Source of the DNA: Sphingobacteriales bacterium
GTDB lineage: Bacteria; Bacteroidota; Bacteroidia; Chitinophagales; UBA2359
DNA length: 64,000 nt
Direction of reading: 5' to 3'
NCBI GenBank assembly: GCA_016711295.1
Contig: JADJTE010000006.1
Coordinates: 248,001-312,000 of the forward strand
Shown: piece by piece, positions 50,512-60,654 of the stretch
How positions within the stretch are numbered: the stretch's first letter is position 1
Layout: each line of letters begins with the position of its first letter
Notes under the pieces: generated by a model
Database searches by the model: none
Told to the model about the DNA's origin: nothing
What the model saw: only the letters and a program-made list of their open reading frames with translations
Made by a program: the position numbers and the translations under genes

Positions 50512-51099
50512 TTAGACTGATGTGGTAGCGGGGTGCGATAGTTGCCAATTGCGTTGGAGCAGCGAATAGACCATGCTATCGATATAGCGTCCGTCAAATT
50601 TTTCTTTTTCTTTGAAATGGGCTTCTTTCACAAATCCGTTGTGTTGTAATAATCGTTCGGAGGCGAGATTTTTTGGGGCAAGTATGGCTTCTACGCTATG
50701 CAGGTGTAGTACCTCGAAACCGTATTGCAGTACGGCTACCAATGCTTCTTGCATAATACCTTGTCGATGATAGTCGGGGTGTAGCATATAGCCCACTTCG
50801 GCGCGGTAGTGTTCGGGCATGATGCGCATATAGCCGATGATACCTATTGTATAGTTGGGTTGTTGGGAGTGGGTTATAGCCCAGTTAATGCCTTCTTTAT
50901 CGATAAGCCTGCCGTTAATTCGGTCAATTATGGCTTGTGCGTCGCTGGTATTCTGGGCTAAGGGGCGCGGTATATAACGCATCACATCGACATTGCTATA
51001 TAGCGCAAGCACTGCTGCCAAGTCGGTATTGTCGAGCTGGCGCAGGCATAACCTTGATGTAGACAGTGTAGGAAAAGGGCTAAAATGGACGTTGAGCAT
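50512..51099 (-). CDS. GNAT family N-acetyltransferase (RimJ/RimL-like)
   Basis: About 195 residues from ATG 51,099 (MLNVHFSPFPTLSTSRLCLRQL). The GNAT fold is shown by SRLCLRQLDNTDLAAVLALYSN at the start, IIGYMRIMPEHYRAEVGYML, the acetyl-CoA-binding HPDYHRQGIMQEALVAVLQYGF, and LAPKNLASERLLQHNGF near the end. RimJ/RimL-type enzymes acetylate protein N-termini or small amines; the substrate is unknown. A 16-codon upstream extension is possible but overlaps the leader hairpin and -7 box, so it is rejected. Confidence 0.87.
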   Translation of the reverse strand: MLNVHFSPFPTLSTSRLCLRQLDNTDLAAVLALYSNVDVMRYIPRPLAQNTSDAQAIIDRINGRLIDKEGINWAITHSQQPNYTIGIIGYMRIMPEHYRAEVGYMLHPDYHRQGIMQEALVAVLQYGFEVLHLHSVEAILAPKNLASERLLQHNGFVKEAHFKEKEKFDGRYIDSMVYSLLQRNWQLSHPATTSV

Positions 51100-51122
51100 A
51101 GCACAACATATTATTAATATAT

Positions 51123-51152
51123 CGCAACTTACGAAAAGTTGCGGCAAAGGTA
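51123..51152 (-). promoter_or_regulatory. -7 box and leader hairpin upstream of the GNAT gene
   Basis: Minus strand: TACCTTTG (51,152-51,145) resembles the Bacteroidota -7 element. It is followed at once by CGCAACTT and AAGTTGCG, which pair around a 5-base loop (51,143-51,123). The start codon lies about 24 bases further on. The hairpin would sit near the 5' end of the transcript. Confidence 0.4.
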
Positions 51153-51231
51153 CAACATTTTTGGCAAGTTATTGCCATTTTTGCCTTAATTTTGACGCAT
51201 TAGATATGGTATTTGTGCTTGCTTTGGGCAT

Positions 51232-53097
51232 TTATGGGCTGTTGGTGGGTAGCGGGGCAAAGATGGGTCGGCGGTGGGCAAGCCACTTGAATCCACGCAA
51301 TACAAAGCGTTCGGGGTCTACCTCGCGCATGGGATAAAAAGTAGCTTCGGGTTTCTGTTCAAATCGGATTTTGCTAACGGCTTTGTCTTCAAACAGGATA
51401 TACATCGCACCGCTTGTAGAGCGATTAGCACCCATAAATCGCTTGTCGTCGTCTTGGGCATAATAGATGCTTTCGGCATTGCCATCTACTTCAATGCTGT
51501 CCATATTGCCATCTTTGAAATAGCCCGTTATATTTCTGCCTTTTACTTGGTCGTAGGCATTGCCTTGTACGGCATTTCCGATAAAGGCATTGCTACGCAA
51601 GCGCAATAGTTTGGGTTTGTTTTGTTGGGTAGCAATCAAAATAGTATCGGCATTGAGCTGGTAATTGTCTGACCATAGCACGGGATTTCGGTACATTTTG
51701 AACATCGAGTCATGCTCGGCATAATAGAGCGAGTCGCATACGCCTTGCAGGTCGCGGCGTATGATTTGGACGTTGCGATAGGCATACATCACCTTTGATG
51801 ACGGGGTATTGAGGGTAGTGTTATTAGTAGTGGGCGATTTTATGCTGTACGATACTATTGTGTCGGCAAGGAGGTAGAGCGTATCGCCTTTATCAGATAT
51901 TTGCGTGATGTGGGCTTTGCCGAATGCCTCGGTTCGTTTGTCTTTGTCATAAAAATTGGCATATTGGCTTCTGACGGTCATTTTTTGGGTGGTATCGGTC
52001 ATTACAACATTGCCTTCGGCTTTGCTATATCCGTTTTTTTTGTCATACGAAAGGTGGTCGGCTATGATATTTTGGGTTTTATTTTGCACCGCAATACGTT
52101 CGTTTAGATTGATTCGGTCGTTTCGGCTGTCATATTTGCCGCTATTAGCCGTGATGATGCTACCATCTTTGCCTTTAATAAGGGTAGCTCCCTTAAAATC
52201 GGCTTCTTCTGTTTTTAGGTCATAGTCTAATTGGGGCGTATGTAAGTCATATTCGGGGCTTACGAGATATACGTCATCATCAAAACGCACATGGTCGGCT
52301 TTGCCGTCATAAAAAGCGCGGCGGCTCGTCAGGGTTTTGTCTTTGGTCACGAGTTTGCCGCCATCGTGGTAGGTGCCTTGTTGCGTATTGACGTTGTATA
52401 GCAGACTATCTGAGCTTAGTTCGCCGCGCGGGTTAGTAAGTTTGGCGTTTTTCAAGATGCGCGTATCTTTAGTATTGACATTATACGACATTCTCTGCGA
52501 TGTAATATCGGTTTCGCCACTTACAAGATGTACATTTTTATAGAGTTCGGCTTGTTTGGTTGGTACAAAATACTCTAATCGCTCGGCATCAATATCCGAT
52601 TTTTTGTCGGTCAGATGTACGTTTCGGCTCAATACTGCTTTGCGGTTGGCCATATAATAATAGAGTGAGTCGGCGGTTATATCGGCTTTTCGGTCGCTTA
52701 GGAATACGCGGCGCGACAAGGTGGCGGTGCGCTTATTGCCATTATAAAACAATCGTTCGCCTTTTATTGTTACGGAGTCGCCTTGTTCTATCACTACATT
52801 GCCGAAGGCTTGCACATTATTGTCGGTGCTATAAAAATAGGCACTGTCGCAGCGCATAGTGGCATTGCCCTGCCGCAATACGACATCGCCTACCAACTTG
52901 CGCAGTTCTTGCGGGTTGGTTTTGGTAGCGGTAAATACCTCTAATTCGCGGGTACTGATGATTTCAATAATTTTGCCTTCGTTGCTACTGCTTGCAGCGG
53001 GCGCATTGTTTTGAGCCCATAATACTGTATTGCTCCCTACAACGGTGAGTAGGCATAGCGAAAAAAGGCGAATAGCCAAGCGGAAAAAACGCATCAT
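51232..53097 (-). CDS. OstA-like LPS transport-related protein
   Basis: A 622-residue periplasmic protein starting at ATG 53,097 (MMRFFRLAIRLFSLC), with a signal peptide ending near NTVLWAQ. The body consists of repeated short beta-units typical of the OstA/LptA beta-jellyroll: VGDVVLRQGNATMRCDSAYF, AFGNVVIEQGDSVTIKGERL, SRNVHLTDKKSDIDAERLEY, KAEGNVVMTDTTQKMTVRSQ. Bacteroidota OstA-like proteins have a long LptA/LptD-N-like array and are thought to bridge lipopolysaccharide across the periplasm. The end VDPERFVLRGFKWLAHRRPIF has the usual Bacteroidota terminus. The open frame extends 30 codons upstream without a signal, so it is not used. Confidence 0.85.
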   Translation of the reverse strand: MMRFFRLAIRLFSLCLLTVVGSNTVLWAQNNAPAASSSNEGKIIEIISTRELEVFTATKTNPQELRKLVGDVVLRQGNATMRCDSAYFYSTDNNVQAFGNVVIEQGDSVTIKGERLFYNGNKRTATLSRRVFLSDRKADITADSLYYYMANRKAVLSRNVHLTDKKSDIDAERLEYFVPTKQAELYKNVHLVSGETDITSQRMSYNVNTKDTRILKNAKLTNPRGELSSDSLLYNVNTQQGTYHDGGKLVTKDKTLTSRRAFYDGKADHVRFDDDVYLVSPEYDLHTPQLDYDLKTEEADFKGATLIKGKDGSIITANSGKYDSRNDRINLNERIAVQNKTQNIIADHLSYDKKNGYSKAEGNVVMTDTTQKMTVRSQYANFYDKDKRTEAFGKAHITQISDKGDTLYLLADTIVSYSIKSPTTNNTTLNTPSSKVMYAYRNVQIIRRDLQGVCDSLYYAEHDSMFKMYRNPVLWSDNYQLNADTILIATQQNKPKLLRLRSNAFIGNAVQGNAYDQVKGRNITGYFKDGNMDSIEVDGNAESIYYAQDDDKRFMGANRSTSGAMYILFEDKAVSKIRFEQKPEATFYPMREVDPERFVLRGFKWLAHRRPIFAPLPTNSP

Positions 53098-53310
53098 AGT
53101 AGTTAATCGCCTCTTGTGGGCGCATATATAGCAGTATGAAGGGGATAATTGCAGGGGTAATGGGGTGCTAAGATGCACTGCAAACACTTAAAAATGTGAC
53201 CTGTGGTTCTAATTCGGATACAAATGTATAACGAAATCAAAAACAATAGCTATCTTTGCCTACTTTTGTTTTGACCCCTCCTCAACCTATCGTTTCTGTT
53301 CGTATTTCGT

Positions 53311-54286
53311 ATGGATAACCTCGAATTTGCGCCCCGCACCAATTTTGAAGCCCTACACACCACTATTGTAGGCATACAAGCTGAACTTTCTAAGGTTATT
53401 GTCGGGCAGCAATCTTTTATCGACCTGCTCATCGCTGCCTTACTTGCCGACGGGCATGTATTGATAGAAGGCGTGCCAGGTGTAGCCAAAACCCTGACCG
53501 CCAAATTGTTGGCGCGTACCTTGTCGGTGGGTTTTTCTCGGCTCCAATTTACGCCCGACCTCATGCCCTCAGATGTATTAGGTACGTCGGTCTATAATTT
53601 TAAAACCGCCGAATTTGAGTTCAAGGCGGGTCCCATTTTTCTAATATGGTGCTTATCGACGAAATTAACCGCGCTCCCGCCAAAACGCAGTCGGCATTAT
53701 TTGAAGTAATGGAAGAACGCCAAGCCACTATTGACGGGCAACGCTATGCCTTAGATGCGCCATTTGTAGTACTCGCCACCCAAAACCCCATCGAACAAGA
53801 AGGCACATATAGGCTGCCCGAAGCGCAGTTAGACCGCTTTTTGTTCAAAATAGAAGTGGGCTACCCTACGTTAGACGAAGAAGTAGCTATTCTGACGCGC
53901 TTCGAAAATCGCCCCTCCGCCCATGCCATCGACGATATACAGCCCGTATTGAGTGCCGCCGCCTTAGCCAACTATCGCGCCCAAGTGCGCCAATTGCGCA
54001 TAGAACCCCATTTATTGCGCTATATTGCTAATATCGTACAGCATACACGCCGCGACAAAAGTATCTATTTGGGCGCGTCGCCTCGTGCGTCACTCGCCAT
54101 TATGAACGGCGCAAAAGCATACGCCGCTATGCAAGGGCGCGATTTCGTAACGCCCGAAGATGTACAATTTATGGTCAAGCCCGTATTGCGCCACCGCCTT
54201 ATGTTAAGCCCCGAACGCGAAATGGACGGCACCAACGCCGATGAGGTGGTAAGCGCCATTATGCGCGGTATCGAGTGCCCCGATAA
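53311..54286 (+). CDS. MoxR-family AAA+ ATPase, frameshifted
   Basis: A cytosolic AAA+ chaperone-like ATPase of the MoxR type, about 325 residues. Walker A-like EGVPGVAKTLTAKLLA, the MoxR signature LQFTPDLMPSDVLG, Walker B LIDEINRAPAKTQSALFEVMEE, sensor-1 LATQNPIEQEGTYRLPEAQLDRF. A missing T in the ATTTTTC run (about 53,640) splits the gene; corrected it reads GPIFSNMVLIDEINR. A second missing G near 54,273 hides the natural end IEVPR with stop TAA at 54,284-54,286; the uncorrected frame runs on to 54,335. MoxR genes often precede DUF58 and VWA genes; here terC follows instead. Confidence 0.9.
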
Positions 54287-54440
54287 GAAATTGAAAGTGG
54301 AAAACGACACACGTGTTCAATCAACGCTCGTCTAAGTAGTAATAACAATCACTTAAAAAAAGATAACCGTATTATGTATTGCGCACTACCCGATTCTATT
54401 TTTTCATTGCTCGATTAGTAGTGCCAAACCCCTATTTCCT

Positions 54441-55328
54441 ATGGAAGTTTTTTTTGAACTAATAAGTAATTATTTTTCGACCGTTCCCGTACAATGGAAC
54501 GATTTTTTGGCTAATTTCCCACGCTATTTGCCTATTATCGGTATGCTCATCGTCATCGAGAGCTTATTATCGGTCGATAATGCAGCGGTATTGGCTACTA
54601 TGGTCATGGATTTGCCCCAAAAACAACGCGAAAAAGCCCTAAAATATGGCATTATCGGCGCGTATGTATTTAGGGGCATCTGCCTCGTTTTGGCGGGTTT
54701 TCTTATCACCGTATGGTGGCTCAAACCCTTGGGTGGGCTTTATTTGCTGTGGTTGGTGTGGGATTGGTACAAGACCAAACAAACACCCCAAACCGAAGAC
54801 GACTTGTTAGACAAGCAAAGCAATTGGTTTTATCGAATGACCGTAGGCAAAATAGGCAATTTTTGGGCAACCGTTGCCTTAGTAGAACTCATGGACTTGG
54901 CTTTTTCGATAGACAACGTATTTGCGGCTGTTGCGTTTTCTAAAAACATTATCGTCATTTGGCTGGGCGTATTTATAGGTATACTGACCATGCGCTTTGT
55001 TGCACAAGGCTTTGTGCGCCTCATGGAACGCTACCCATTCCTCGAAGCCTGCGCCTTTGCTGTTATCGGTATTTTGGGCTTGAAATTGCTATTTTCTGTC
55101 TATGGGCATTATGCTCCTTGTTCTAATATTACCTTGTTTATGGAGGGCAACCACGCCTGCCTCGAATCGCAGGGGCTGCCCATACCCGAAGGGCATAGCA
55201 TGGTGTGGGGCGATGTCATTACATCTATAGTCACCATCTCTATTTTTGTCTTGCCTATCCTCAGCAGTTGGCTGTTCAACTTTCCCCAACGGCATATCAA
55301 CTCTGCTGAGAATGATGGTACGGTGTGA
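54441..55328 (+). CDS. TerC-family integral membrane protein
   Basis: A 295-residue membrane protein with about eight helices. Two internally related halves contain the TerC acidic motifs VIESLLSVDNAAVLATM and LMDLAFSIDNVFAAVAF, where Glu/Asp residues could bind Mn2+ or another cation. Helix LVLAGFLITVWWLKPLGGLYLLWLVW lies between them. The family (TerC/Alx) is linked to tellurite resistance and manganese export. A late extracytoplasmic loop holds two cysteines (APCSNITLFMEGNHACLES) that may form a disulfide. A hairpin terminator follows directly at its stop codon. Confidence 0.88.
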   Translation: MEVFFELISNYFSTVPVQWNDFLANFPRYLPIIGMLIVIESLLSVDNAAVLATMVMDLPQKQREKALKYGIIGAYVFRGICLVLAGFLITVWWLKPLGGLYLLWLVWDWYKTKQTPQTEDDLLDKQSNWFYRMTVGKIGNFWATVALVELMDLAFSIDNVFAAVAFSKNIIVIWLGVFIGILTMRFVAQGFVRLMERYPFLEACAFAVIGILGLKLLFSVYGHYAPCSNITLFMEGNHACLESQGLPIPEGHSMVWGDVITSIVTISIFVLPILSSWLFNFPQRHINSAENDGTV

Positions 55329-55349
55329 CGCTAATACATTATTAGCGTC
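55327..55349 (+). terminator. Hairpin at the end of terC
   Basis: GACGCTAAT and ATTAGCGTC form a perfect 9-bp stem with loop ACATT, beginning in the stop codon of terC and followed by TTTC. It is 14 bases before the sigma factor start, so it may reduce but not abolish read-through. Confidence 0.6.
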
Positions 55350-55363
55350 TTTCAAATGTACTT

Positions 55364-55966
55364 GTGTCTAACCGAATTACCATACCCAATAAAGAAGACA
55401 TTAAACAACTAAACGATAGGCAACTAATAGACCGCATAATAAGTAGCGGCGATACGGCTTTGTTTAGTGTCTTATATGACCGTTATGCCAATAAGGTATA
55501 TCGGAAGTGTATCGGTATGGTCAGAAACAAAGACGATGCCCAAGATTTGGCACACGATATATTAGTCAAAGCATTTTTGAATATATCTAACTTCGAGGGC
55601 AATTCTACCTTTTCTACTTGGATATATGCTATTAGCTATAACCAATGCATAGATTTTCTGCGCCAACGCCAAAAGCTGCCCACCAACGATTACGAAGAAA
55701 GCGACAACCTGCTCAATTACCAAGACGACGATACGCAAATAGCCGAAAAAGAATTGTTCGAAATGGGTGTAGAGCGCCTAAACCTGCTCATATACCAACT
55801 CAGTGAAGACGACCGCGCCATTTTGCTGATGAAATACCAAGACGGGATGTCGATAGATAATATAATTCTCGTACTAAACGTCACAGAAAGTGCCGTCAAA
55901 ATGCGCCTCAAACGCGACCGCGAACGGCTACGGAAACGCAACGAAAAACTATTTGGCAAAAGTTAA
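55364..55966 (+). CDS. ECF-type RNA polymerase sigma factor
   Basis: A 200-residue sigma-70 family protein of the extracytoplasmic-function type. Region 2: LYDRYANKVYRKCIGMVRNKDDAQDLAHDILVKAF with GNSTFSTWIYAISYNQCIDFLR. Region 4 (-35 recognition): LSEDDRAILLMKYQDGMSIDNIILVLNVTESAVKMRLKRDRERL. The linker is longer and more acidic than usual (NDYEESDNLLNYQDDDTQIAEKE). The start is a GTG (MSNRITIPNKED); no nearby ATG fits. No anti-sigma factor with a zinc-binding motif follows; instead a small cytosolic protein and mscS follow, so it may answer to envelope or osmotic stress. That last point is inference. Confidence 0.9.
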   Translation: MSNRITIPNKEDIKQLNDRQLIDRIISSGDTALFSVLYDRYANKVYRKCIGMVRNKDDAQDLAHDILVKAFLNISNFEGNSTFSTWIYAISYNQCIDFLRQRQKLPTNDYEESDNLLNYQDDDTQIAEKELFEMGVERLNLLIYQLSEDDRAILLMKYQDGMSIDNIILVLNVTESAVKMRLKRDRERLRKRNEKLFGKS

Positions 55967-56075
55967 ATGACCATCGCACATCGGCGAGGCGACACCTATT
56001 AGCAGTGGCAGTAGCTCGCTCTTTCTTGGAACAGTATTTTCATTTTGCGCACCCACACCCTCTAATGCCTGCATT

Positions 56076-56280
56076 ATGATACCACCTGAACAAAACAACC
56101 CATTCCTTTCGCTCGTACCTACCGATACGCTGCCCGAAAGCCATAAAGAGCAAGTACTTAATACCTAAGTACAACCAAATTTTTGCTCGAATTTGTCGAT
56201 TTGTTCACCTTCCGACAAGCAGAAGCCAACGCCGCCATGCTTACTACCCTTTTATACCCCCCAACAACGAAAATCAATAA
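56076..56280 (+). CDS. Small protein between sigma factor and mscS, frameshifted
   Basis: About 68 residues assembled from three pieces: IPPEQNNPFLSLVPTDTLPESHKEQVL, then LLEFVDLFTFRQAEANAAML, then TTLLYPPNNENQ and a stop. Two indels separate them, near 56,165 and in the CCCCCC run at about 56,258. From family memory, Bacteroidota often have a conserved protein of this look (NPFLSLxPTxxxPExxKxxVxxNxxLxxFxxDxxxxFxxxQAxxxA) next to ECF sigma and mscS genes. It has no membrane segment or cysteine cluster. Function is unknown; a partner of the sigma factor is conceivable. Confidence 0.6.
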
Positions 56281-56296
56281 ATATAACAACAATACG

Positions 56297-57125
56297 ATGC
56301 ACGAAATAATGTCTTACAAAGAGGTGCTGATGTCGTCGCTCCAAACCTTTGCCCAGCAAGCTATGGGCACGTTGTCAACTGTGTTGGGAGCTATCATATT
56401 GCTACTGATAGGTTGGTGGGTAGCACGCACCCTTGCCTATCTCTGCAACAAATTATTGCAATTGGTCAAATTTGACCAATTTGCCGAGCGCGTCAAAATG
56501 GGCGATATGCTCAAAAAAAGCAAATGTAACCCTAAGCCCTTCAAACCTGTTGAGCCGCACGCTATATTGGGTGGTCATCTTGCTGTTTGTTGTCACAGCA
56601 ACAGACAAACTCGGTTGGTCTATCGTATCGGAGCAAATCGGCAAATTGATAGCATTTCTGCCTACGCTGTTGAGCGGCATGGTCTTATTTATTTTAGGCT
56701 CTTTCATTGCGGGTTTTATCCGCGACATACTCGCCGCCGCTACTTCATCGATGGGCATCAGCGCAGGGCGTTTGGTGAGCGGTTTTGTGTTCTATTTCCT
56801 GATGGCTATCGTAACCCTTACGACCCTCAACCAAATAGGCATCGATACAACCATTATTACCTCCAACGTAGTGATGATAGTAGGAGCTATCCTGCTATCG
56901 GCAAGCATCTCTTACGGCTTTGCCTCGCGCGATATTATGAGCAATATGCTCGCCTCCTTTTTTAGCCGAAAAACCTTTATCGTAGGGCAAACTATACGCT
57001 TAGATGATATACAAGGCGTTATTGTCAAAACCGATACCATCGCTATTACCGTACAAACCGATACCGATTTGGTCGTAATTCCTACCAAAGACCTCATCAG
57101 CAACCGCGTGCATATTATACAATAA
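56297..57125 (+). CDS. Small-conductance mechanosensitive channel (MscS family), frameshifted
   Basis: About 275 residues. N-terminal helix VLGAIILLLIGWWVARTLAYLCNKLL, then VILLFVVTATDKLGWSI and LLSGMVLFILGSFIAGFIRDIL, then the pore helix region MIVGAILLSASISYGFASRDIMSNMLASFF. The soluble beta-domain starts FIVGQTIRLDDIQGVIVKTDTIAITVQTDTDLVVIPTKDLISN. Its short C-terminus lacks the large MscS cage, as in minimal family members. The frame change at about 56,516 is one base in an AAAAAAA run; corrected, it reads MLKKANVTLSPSNLLSRTLYWVV. It follows the small protein gene by 16 bases and is likely co-transcribed with the sigma factor. Confidence 0.85.
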
Positions 57126-57260
57126 GGCGATGTAAAGGTAATTATTGGTCTCCGATTTTTTAGTTGGTAATGCGTTAAATGTAAGGCTGTTTTTTGATGA
57201 TAAAAAGCTTATGGCGTATACGATTTAGAAGCTACTTAACCCTACATTTGAGGCAGCACC

Positions 57261-57321
57261 ACTACTCATCTCGCCCGTCTTTTGTAAGTCGCTGCCTTAC
57301 AGAATACGGGCGATGAGTAGT
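57261..57321. other. Long near-perfect hairpin
   Basis: ACTACTCATC-T-CGCCCGT on the left pairs with ACGGGCG-ATGAGTAGT on the right, and the inner TTTTGTAAG pairs with CTTACAGAAT around the loop TCGCTGC. The stem is about 25 bp with few mismatches. A run of six T follows about 12 bases later on the plus strand. A second, shorter inverted pair (TTAAATGTAAGG and CCCTACATTTGAG) encloses part of the upstream region. It lies 136 bases after mscS and may be a transcript end, a small structured RNA or a mobile-element relic. Confidence 0.7.
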
Positions 57322-57513
57322 TTGGCTACGGGTAATTTTTTAGTAGTGCTCGATTAGGGGTATGATTGCTTGTCTTTGCGGTCTGGGTGGCGAACTATGT
57401 TAAGTGATAAAGAATTTGAGTTATTCAAGGGTCATCAGTATTGTGATAACCCTGACCGTACTTGCTATAAGAATTGATTCGTCCCGATGCAGTACTTTTT
57501 GAAAAGAAATACC

Positions 57514-57635
57514 GTAACTATTTAGCCTTGTAGGGGAAATAGCCATTTCTAATCGAATATGCAGCGATGTCAGGCATTATTAGATAAGTATTGCTTATTA
57601 CCCCATACCCAAAACCCTATACCCTAAATGGTTAC
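57514..57635 (+). mobile_element. MITE-A copy 9
   Basis: A 122-bp copy with left end GTAACTATTTAG and right end CTAAATGGTTAC (one mismatch), flanked by a perfect 8-bp duplication GAAATACC (57,506-57,513 and 57,636-57,643). It lies in the 730-base gene-free stretch before valS, upstream of the valS promoter. Confidence 0.95.
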
Positions 57636-57769
57636 GAAATACCTAAAAAAAATCCCCTGCTATGGCACAAGGATTAGTAGACAAACTACTGACGGTCAAA
57701 GAATTATTATTTTGTAGGATACCCAGACCATCTATGCTTCAATCGAACACTACTGATATTTTAGGGTGC

Positions 57770-57800
57770 TTGCAATAATCGGCATAAACTACTATCTTTG
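57770..57800 (+). promoter_or_regulatory. valS promoter
   Basis: TTG at 57,770-57,772 and TATCTTTG at 57,793-57,800 are 20 bases apart, matching the Bacteroidota consensus TTG-N17-23-TAnnTTTG. The valS start codon is 55 bases downstream. Confidence 0.7.
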
Positions 57801-57855
57801 TGGGTTCAAAACTTTTGCCCTTACTTTTTTTATCCTACCCAACCCATCTTTGATA

Positions 57856-60521
57856 ATGGAAGCCAAATATTCGCCCCAAGCCGTAGAAGCCAAATGGTAT
57901 GCTCATTGGCAGCAGAAAGGTTATTTCCGCTCAACACCCGACCCCAAGCGCGAACCTTATACCATAGTTATTCCTCCGCCCAACGTGACGGGCATTTTGC
58001 ACATGGGGCACATGCTCAACAATACCATTCAAGACGTATTGATACGCCGCGCCCGTATGCAGGGCAAAAACGCACTTTGGGTACCAGGCACTGACCACGC
58101 CAGCATCGCTACCGAAGCCAAAGTAGTAGGCATGTTGCGTGAAAGAGGCATCAAAAAATCCGATTTAAGCCGCGATAACTTTTTGCAATATGCTTGGGAG
58201 TGGAAACAGAAATATGGCGGTATTATTTTAGAGCAACTCAAAAAATTAGGTGCGTCGTGCGATTGGGAACGCACCGCTTTTACGATGGACGATGCTTATT
58301 ATCGTGCGGTCATACGTGTTTTTGTCGATTTGTATCGCAAAGGGCATATCTATCGCGGTTTGCGCATCGTCAATTGGGACTGTGAAGCCCTCACAACCAT
58401 ATCAAACGAAGAAGTGAGGTATGCCGAAGGAGGCGAAGCAGCTACACTCCACTACATACAATATCCTATTGCCGATGACATAGACCAATGGATTACGATA
58501 GCCACCCAGCGCCCCGAAACCATCATGGGCGACGTAGCCATTGCCGTCAATCCTAAGGACCCGCGCTACCAAGCCCTATTGGGCAAGCACGCCTTGGTGC
58601 CGCTCATCAATCGCCGCATACCTATCATAGCCGACGAATATGTCGAAATAGAATTTGGCACGGGTTGCCTCAAAGTTACGCCCGCCCACGCAAGCGAAGA
58701 CTACGAAATAGGCTTGCGCCACAATCTACCCATCATAGATACCCTCAATGCCAACGGCACGCTCAATGAATTGTGCGAACTGCCCGAATATGTGGGTAAA
58801 GACCGTTTTTGGGTGCGCGACCATATCGTCGAACGCCTGCGCGAGGATGGCTATTTGGTCAAAAGCGAATCGTTTATTACGCGCGTCGGTCGCTCGGAGC
58901 GCACCAACAGCATCGTAGAGCCGAAATTGTCGCTGCAATGGTTTATATCCATGAAAAAATTATGCGATCCTGCCCTCGAAAACGTAGTAAATGGCAATAT
59001 CAACCTATATCCCGACAAATTTAAAAATACCTATCGGCATTGGATGGAAAACGTGCGCGATTGGTGCATCTCGCGCCAATTGTGGTGGGGACATCGCATA
59101 CCTGCTTATTTCTATGGCAAGGGCGATGACGATTTTGTGGTTGCCGAAACCTTAGACGAAGCACTTAGCCTTGCCCAACACGCCAGCGGCAACAAGCAAT
59201 TGACCGCCGCCGACCTCCGCCAAGATGACGACGTATTAGATACATGGGCTTCGTCATGGCTTTGGCCTATTGCCGTATTTGACGGCTACGAAAATTATAG
59301 CTTTGCCGATGGCAAAATCCAGCAGCCGACCAAAGATTTGGCGTATTATTACCCCACATCGGTATTGGTGACAGCACCCGAAATCTTGTTCTTCTGGGTA
59401 GCGCGTATGATTATTGCGGGGTATGAATATATGGGCGACAAACCTTTCAAAGATGTCTATCTGACGGGTATCGTGCGCGATAAATTAGGGCGCAAAATGT
59501 CCAAATCACTCGGCAACTCTCCCGACCCATTACTGCTCATCGACCAATATAGTGCGGACGGAGTGCGGACGGGTATGCTGTTTTCATCTCCTGCCGGCAA
59601 CGATTTGCCCTTCGACGAAAAACTGTGCGAACAAGGGCGCAATTTCTGCAACAAACTCTGGAATGCCGCCCGCTTGGTCAAAGGTTGGCAGCTAAGCCCC
59701 AATACGCAAAACCCCGATACGCTGCCCGTTATTGCTTGGTTCGAGCAAAAACTGCGCCGCACCATAGCCGATATGGACGCGGCGTATGACCAATACAAAC
59801 TATCAGAAGCCCTCAAAACATTGTATAGTTTTGTATGGGACGATTTTTGCGCTGCTTACTTAGAATTGGTCAAACCCGACTACGAACAGCCGATAGATAG
59901 CCATACCTATACCCAAACCATCGCGTTTTTCGACCAATTATTGCGGCTATTACACCCATTTATGCCCTTTATCACCGAAGAGCTATACCACTTGCTCGAC
60001 AACCGTGCCGACGGCAACGACATCATCATAGCACCATATCCCAAAGGTGGCAATGCCGATGAACGTGCCATAGCCCAAGGCGACGCAGCCTTAGAACTGA
60101 TGAGCAAATTGCGCGATTTGCGCGTAAAAACCAATATCAAACCCCGCGAGCCCTTAGCCGTACACGCCAAAGTAGCCGATGCGGGTTTGTATCGCGACTT
60201 CGCGCCCTTGCTGCGCAAAAAAGCCTTTATGAGCGAATTGGTATTTACCGATACCGAACCCGCAGGAGCTTCGGCAATGCTGGTGGGCAACGATACTTTC
60301 TATATCATCACGGGCGACCGAATCAATGCCGACGAAGAACGCGCTCGCCTGCAAAAAGAATTGGACTATAATTTGGGCTTCCGCGAAATTACGCTAAAAA
60401 ACTCGGCAACGAAAAATTTGTCAGCAGTGCTCCCGCTGCTGTCATCGAGAAAGAACGCCAAAAATTGTCCGATGCCGAAAATAAAATACGACAATTGCAA
60501 GAGAGTTTGGCGCGTTTGTAG
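57856..60521 (+). CDS. valS: Valyl-tRNA synthetase
   Basis: Charges tRNA-Val; cytosolic and essential, about 888 residues. Start MEAKYSPQAVEAKWYAHWQQ at ATG 57,856; the open frame extends 30 codons upstream but crosses the promoter. HIGH motif in PPPNVTGILHMGHMLNNTIQD, WVPGTDHASIATEAKV, the editing domain with ATQRPETIMGD, DVLDTWASSWLWPI, and KMSKS in LGRKMSKSLGNSPDP. The C-terminal coiled coil is spoiled near 60,385-60,400: the frame as read ends at 60,534 with non-family residues. Small indels restore AKLR-KKLGNEKFVSSAPAAVIEKE, then RQKLSDAENKIRQLQESLARL with stop at 60,521. Confidence 0.95.
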
Positions 60522-60559
60522 TAGCCGAATCTGATGTTTTAAGCACTGATAACATACAA

Positions 60560-60591
60560 CCACAACCGTTGTTAGAGAGCAACGGTTGTGG
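60560..60591. terminator. 12-bp perfect hairpin after valS
   Basis: CCACAACCGTTG and CAACGGTTGTGG pair perfectly around the loop TTAGAGAG, 39 bases after the valS stop. No T-run follows on the plus strand (AAAAAGG follows), so intrinsic termination is uncertain. It marks the border to the AT-rich restriction-modification genes. Confidence 0.5.
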
Positions 60592-60654
60592 AAAAAGGAG
60601 AGCGAATGTCAAAATATTCAAAAATTTTCAATTAACTTATAAATATTGAATAAA

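Noticed and set aside
57766..57855. Upstream 30-codon extension of valS
   Set aside because: It overlaps the TTG/TATCTTTG promoter and is not family-like; MEAKYSPQ is the normal N-terminus.
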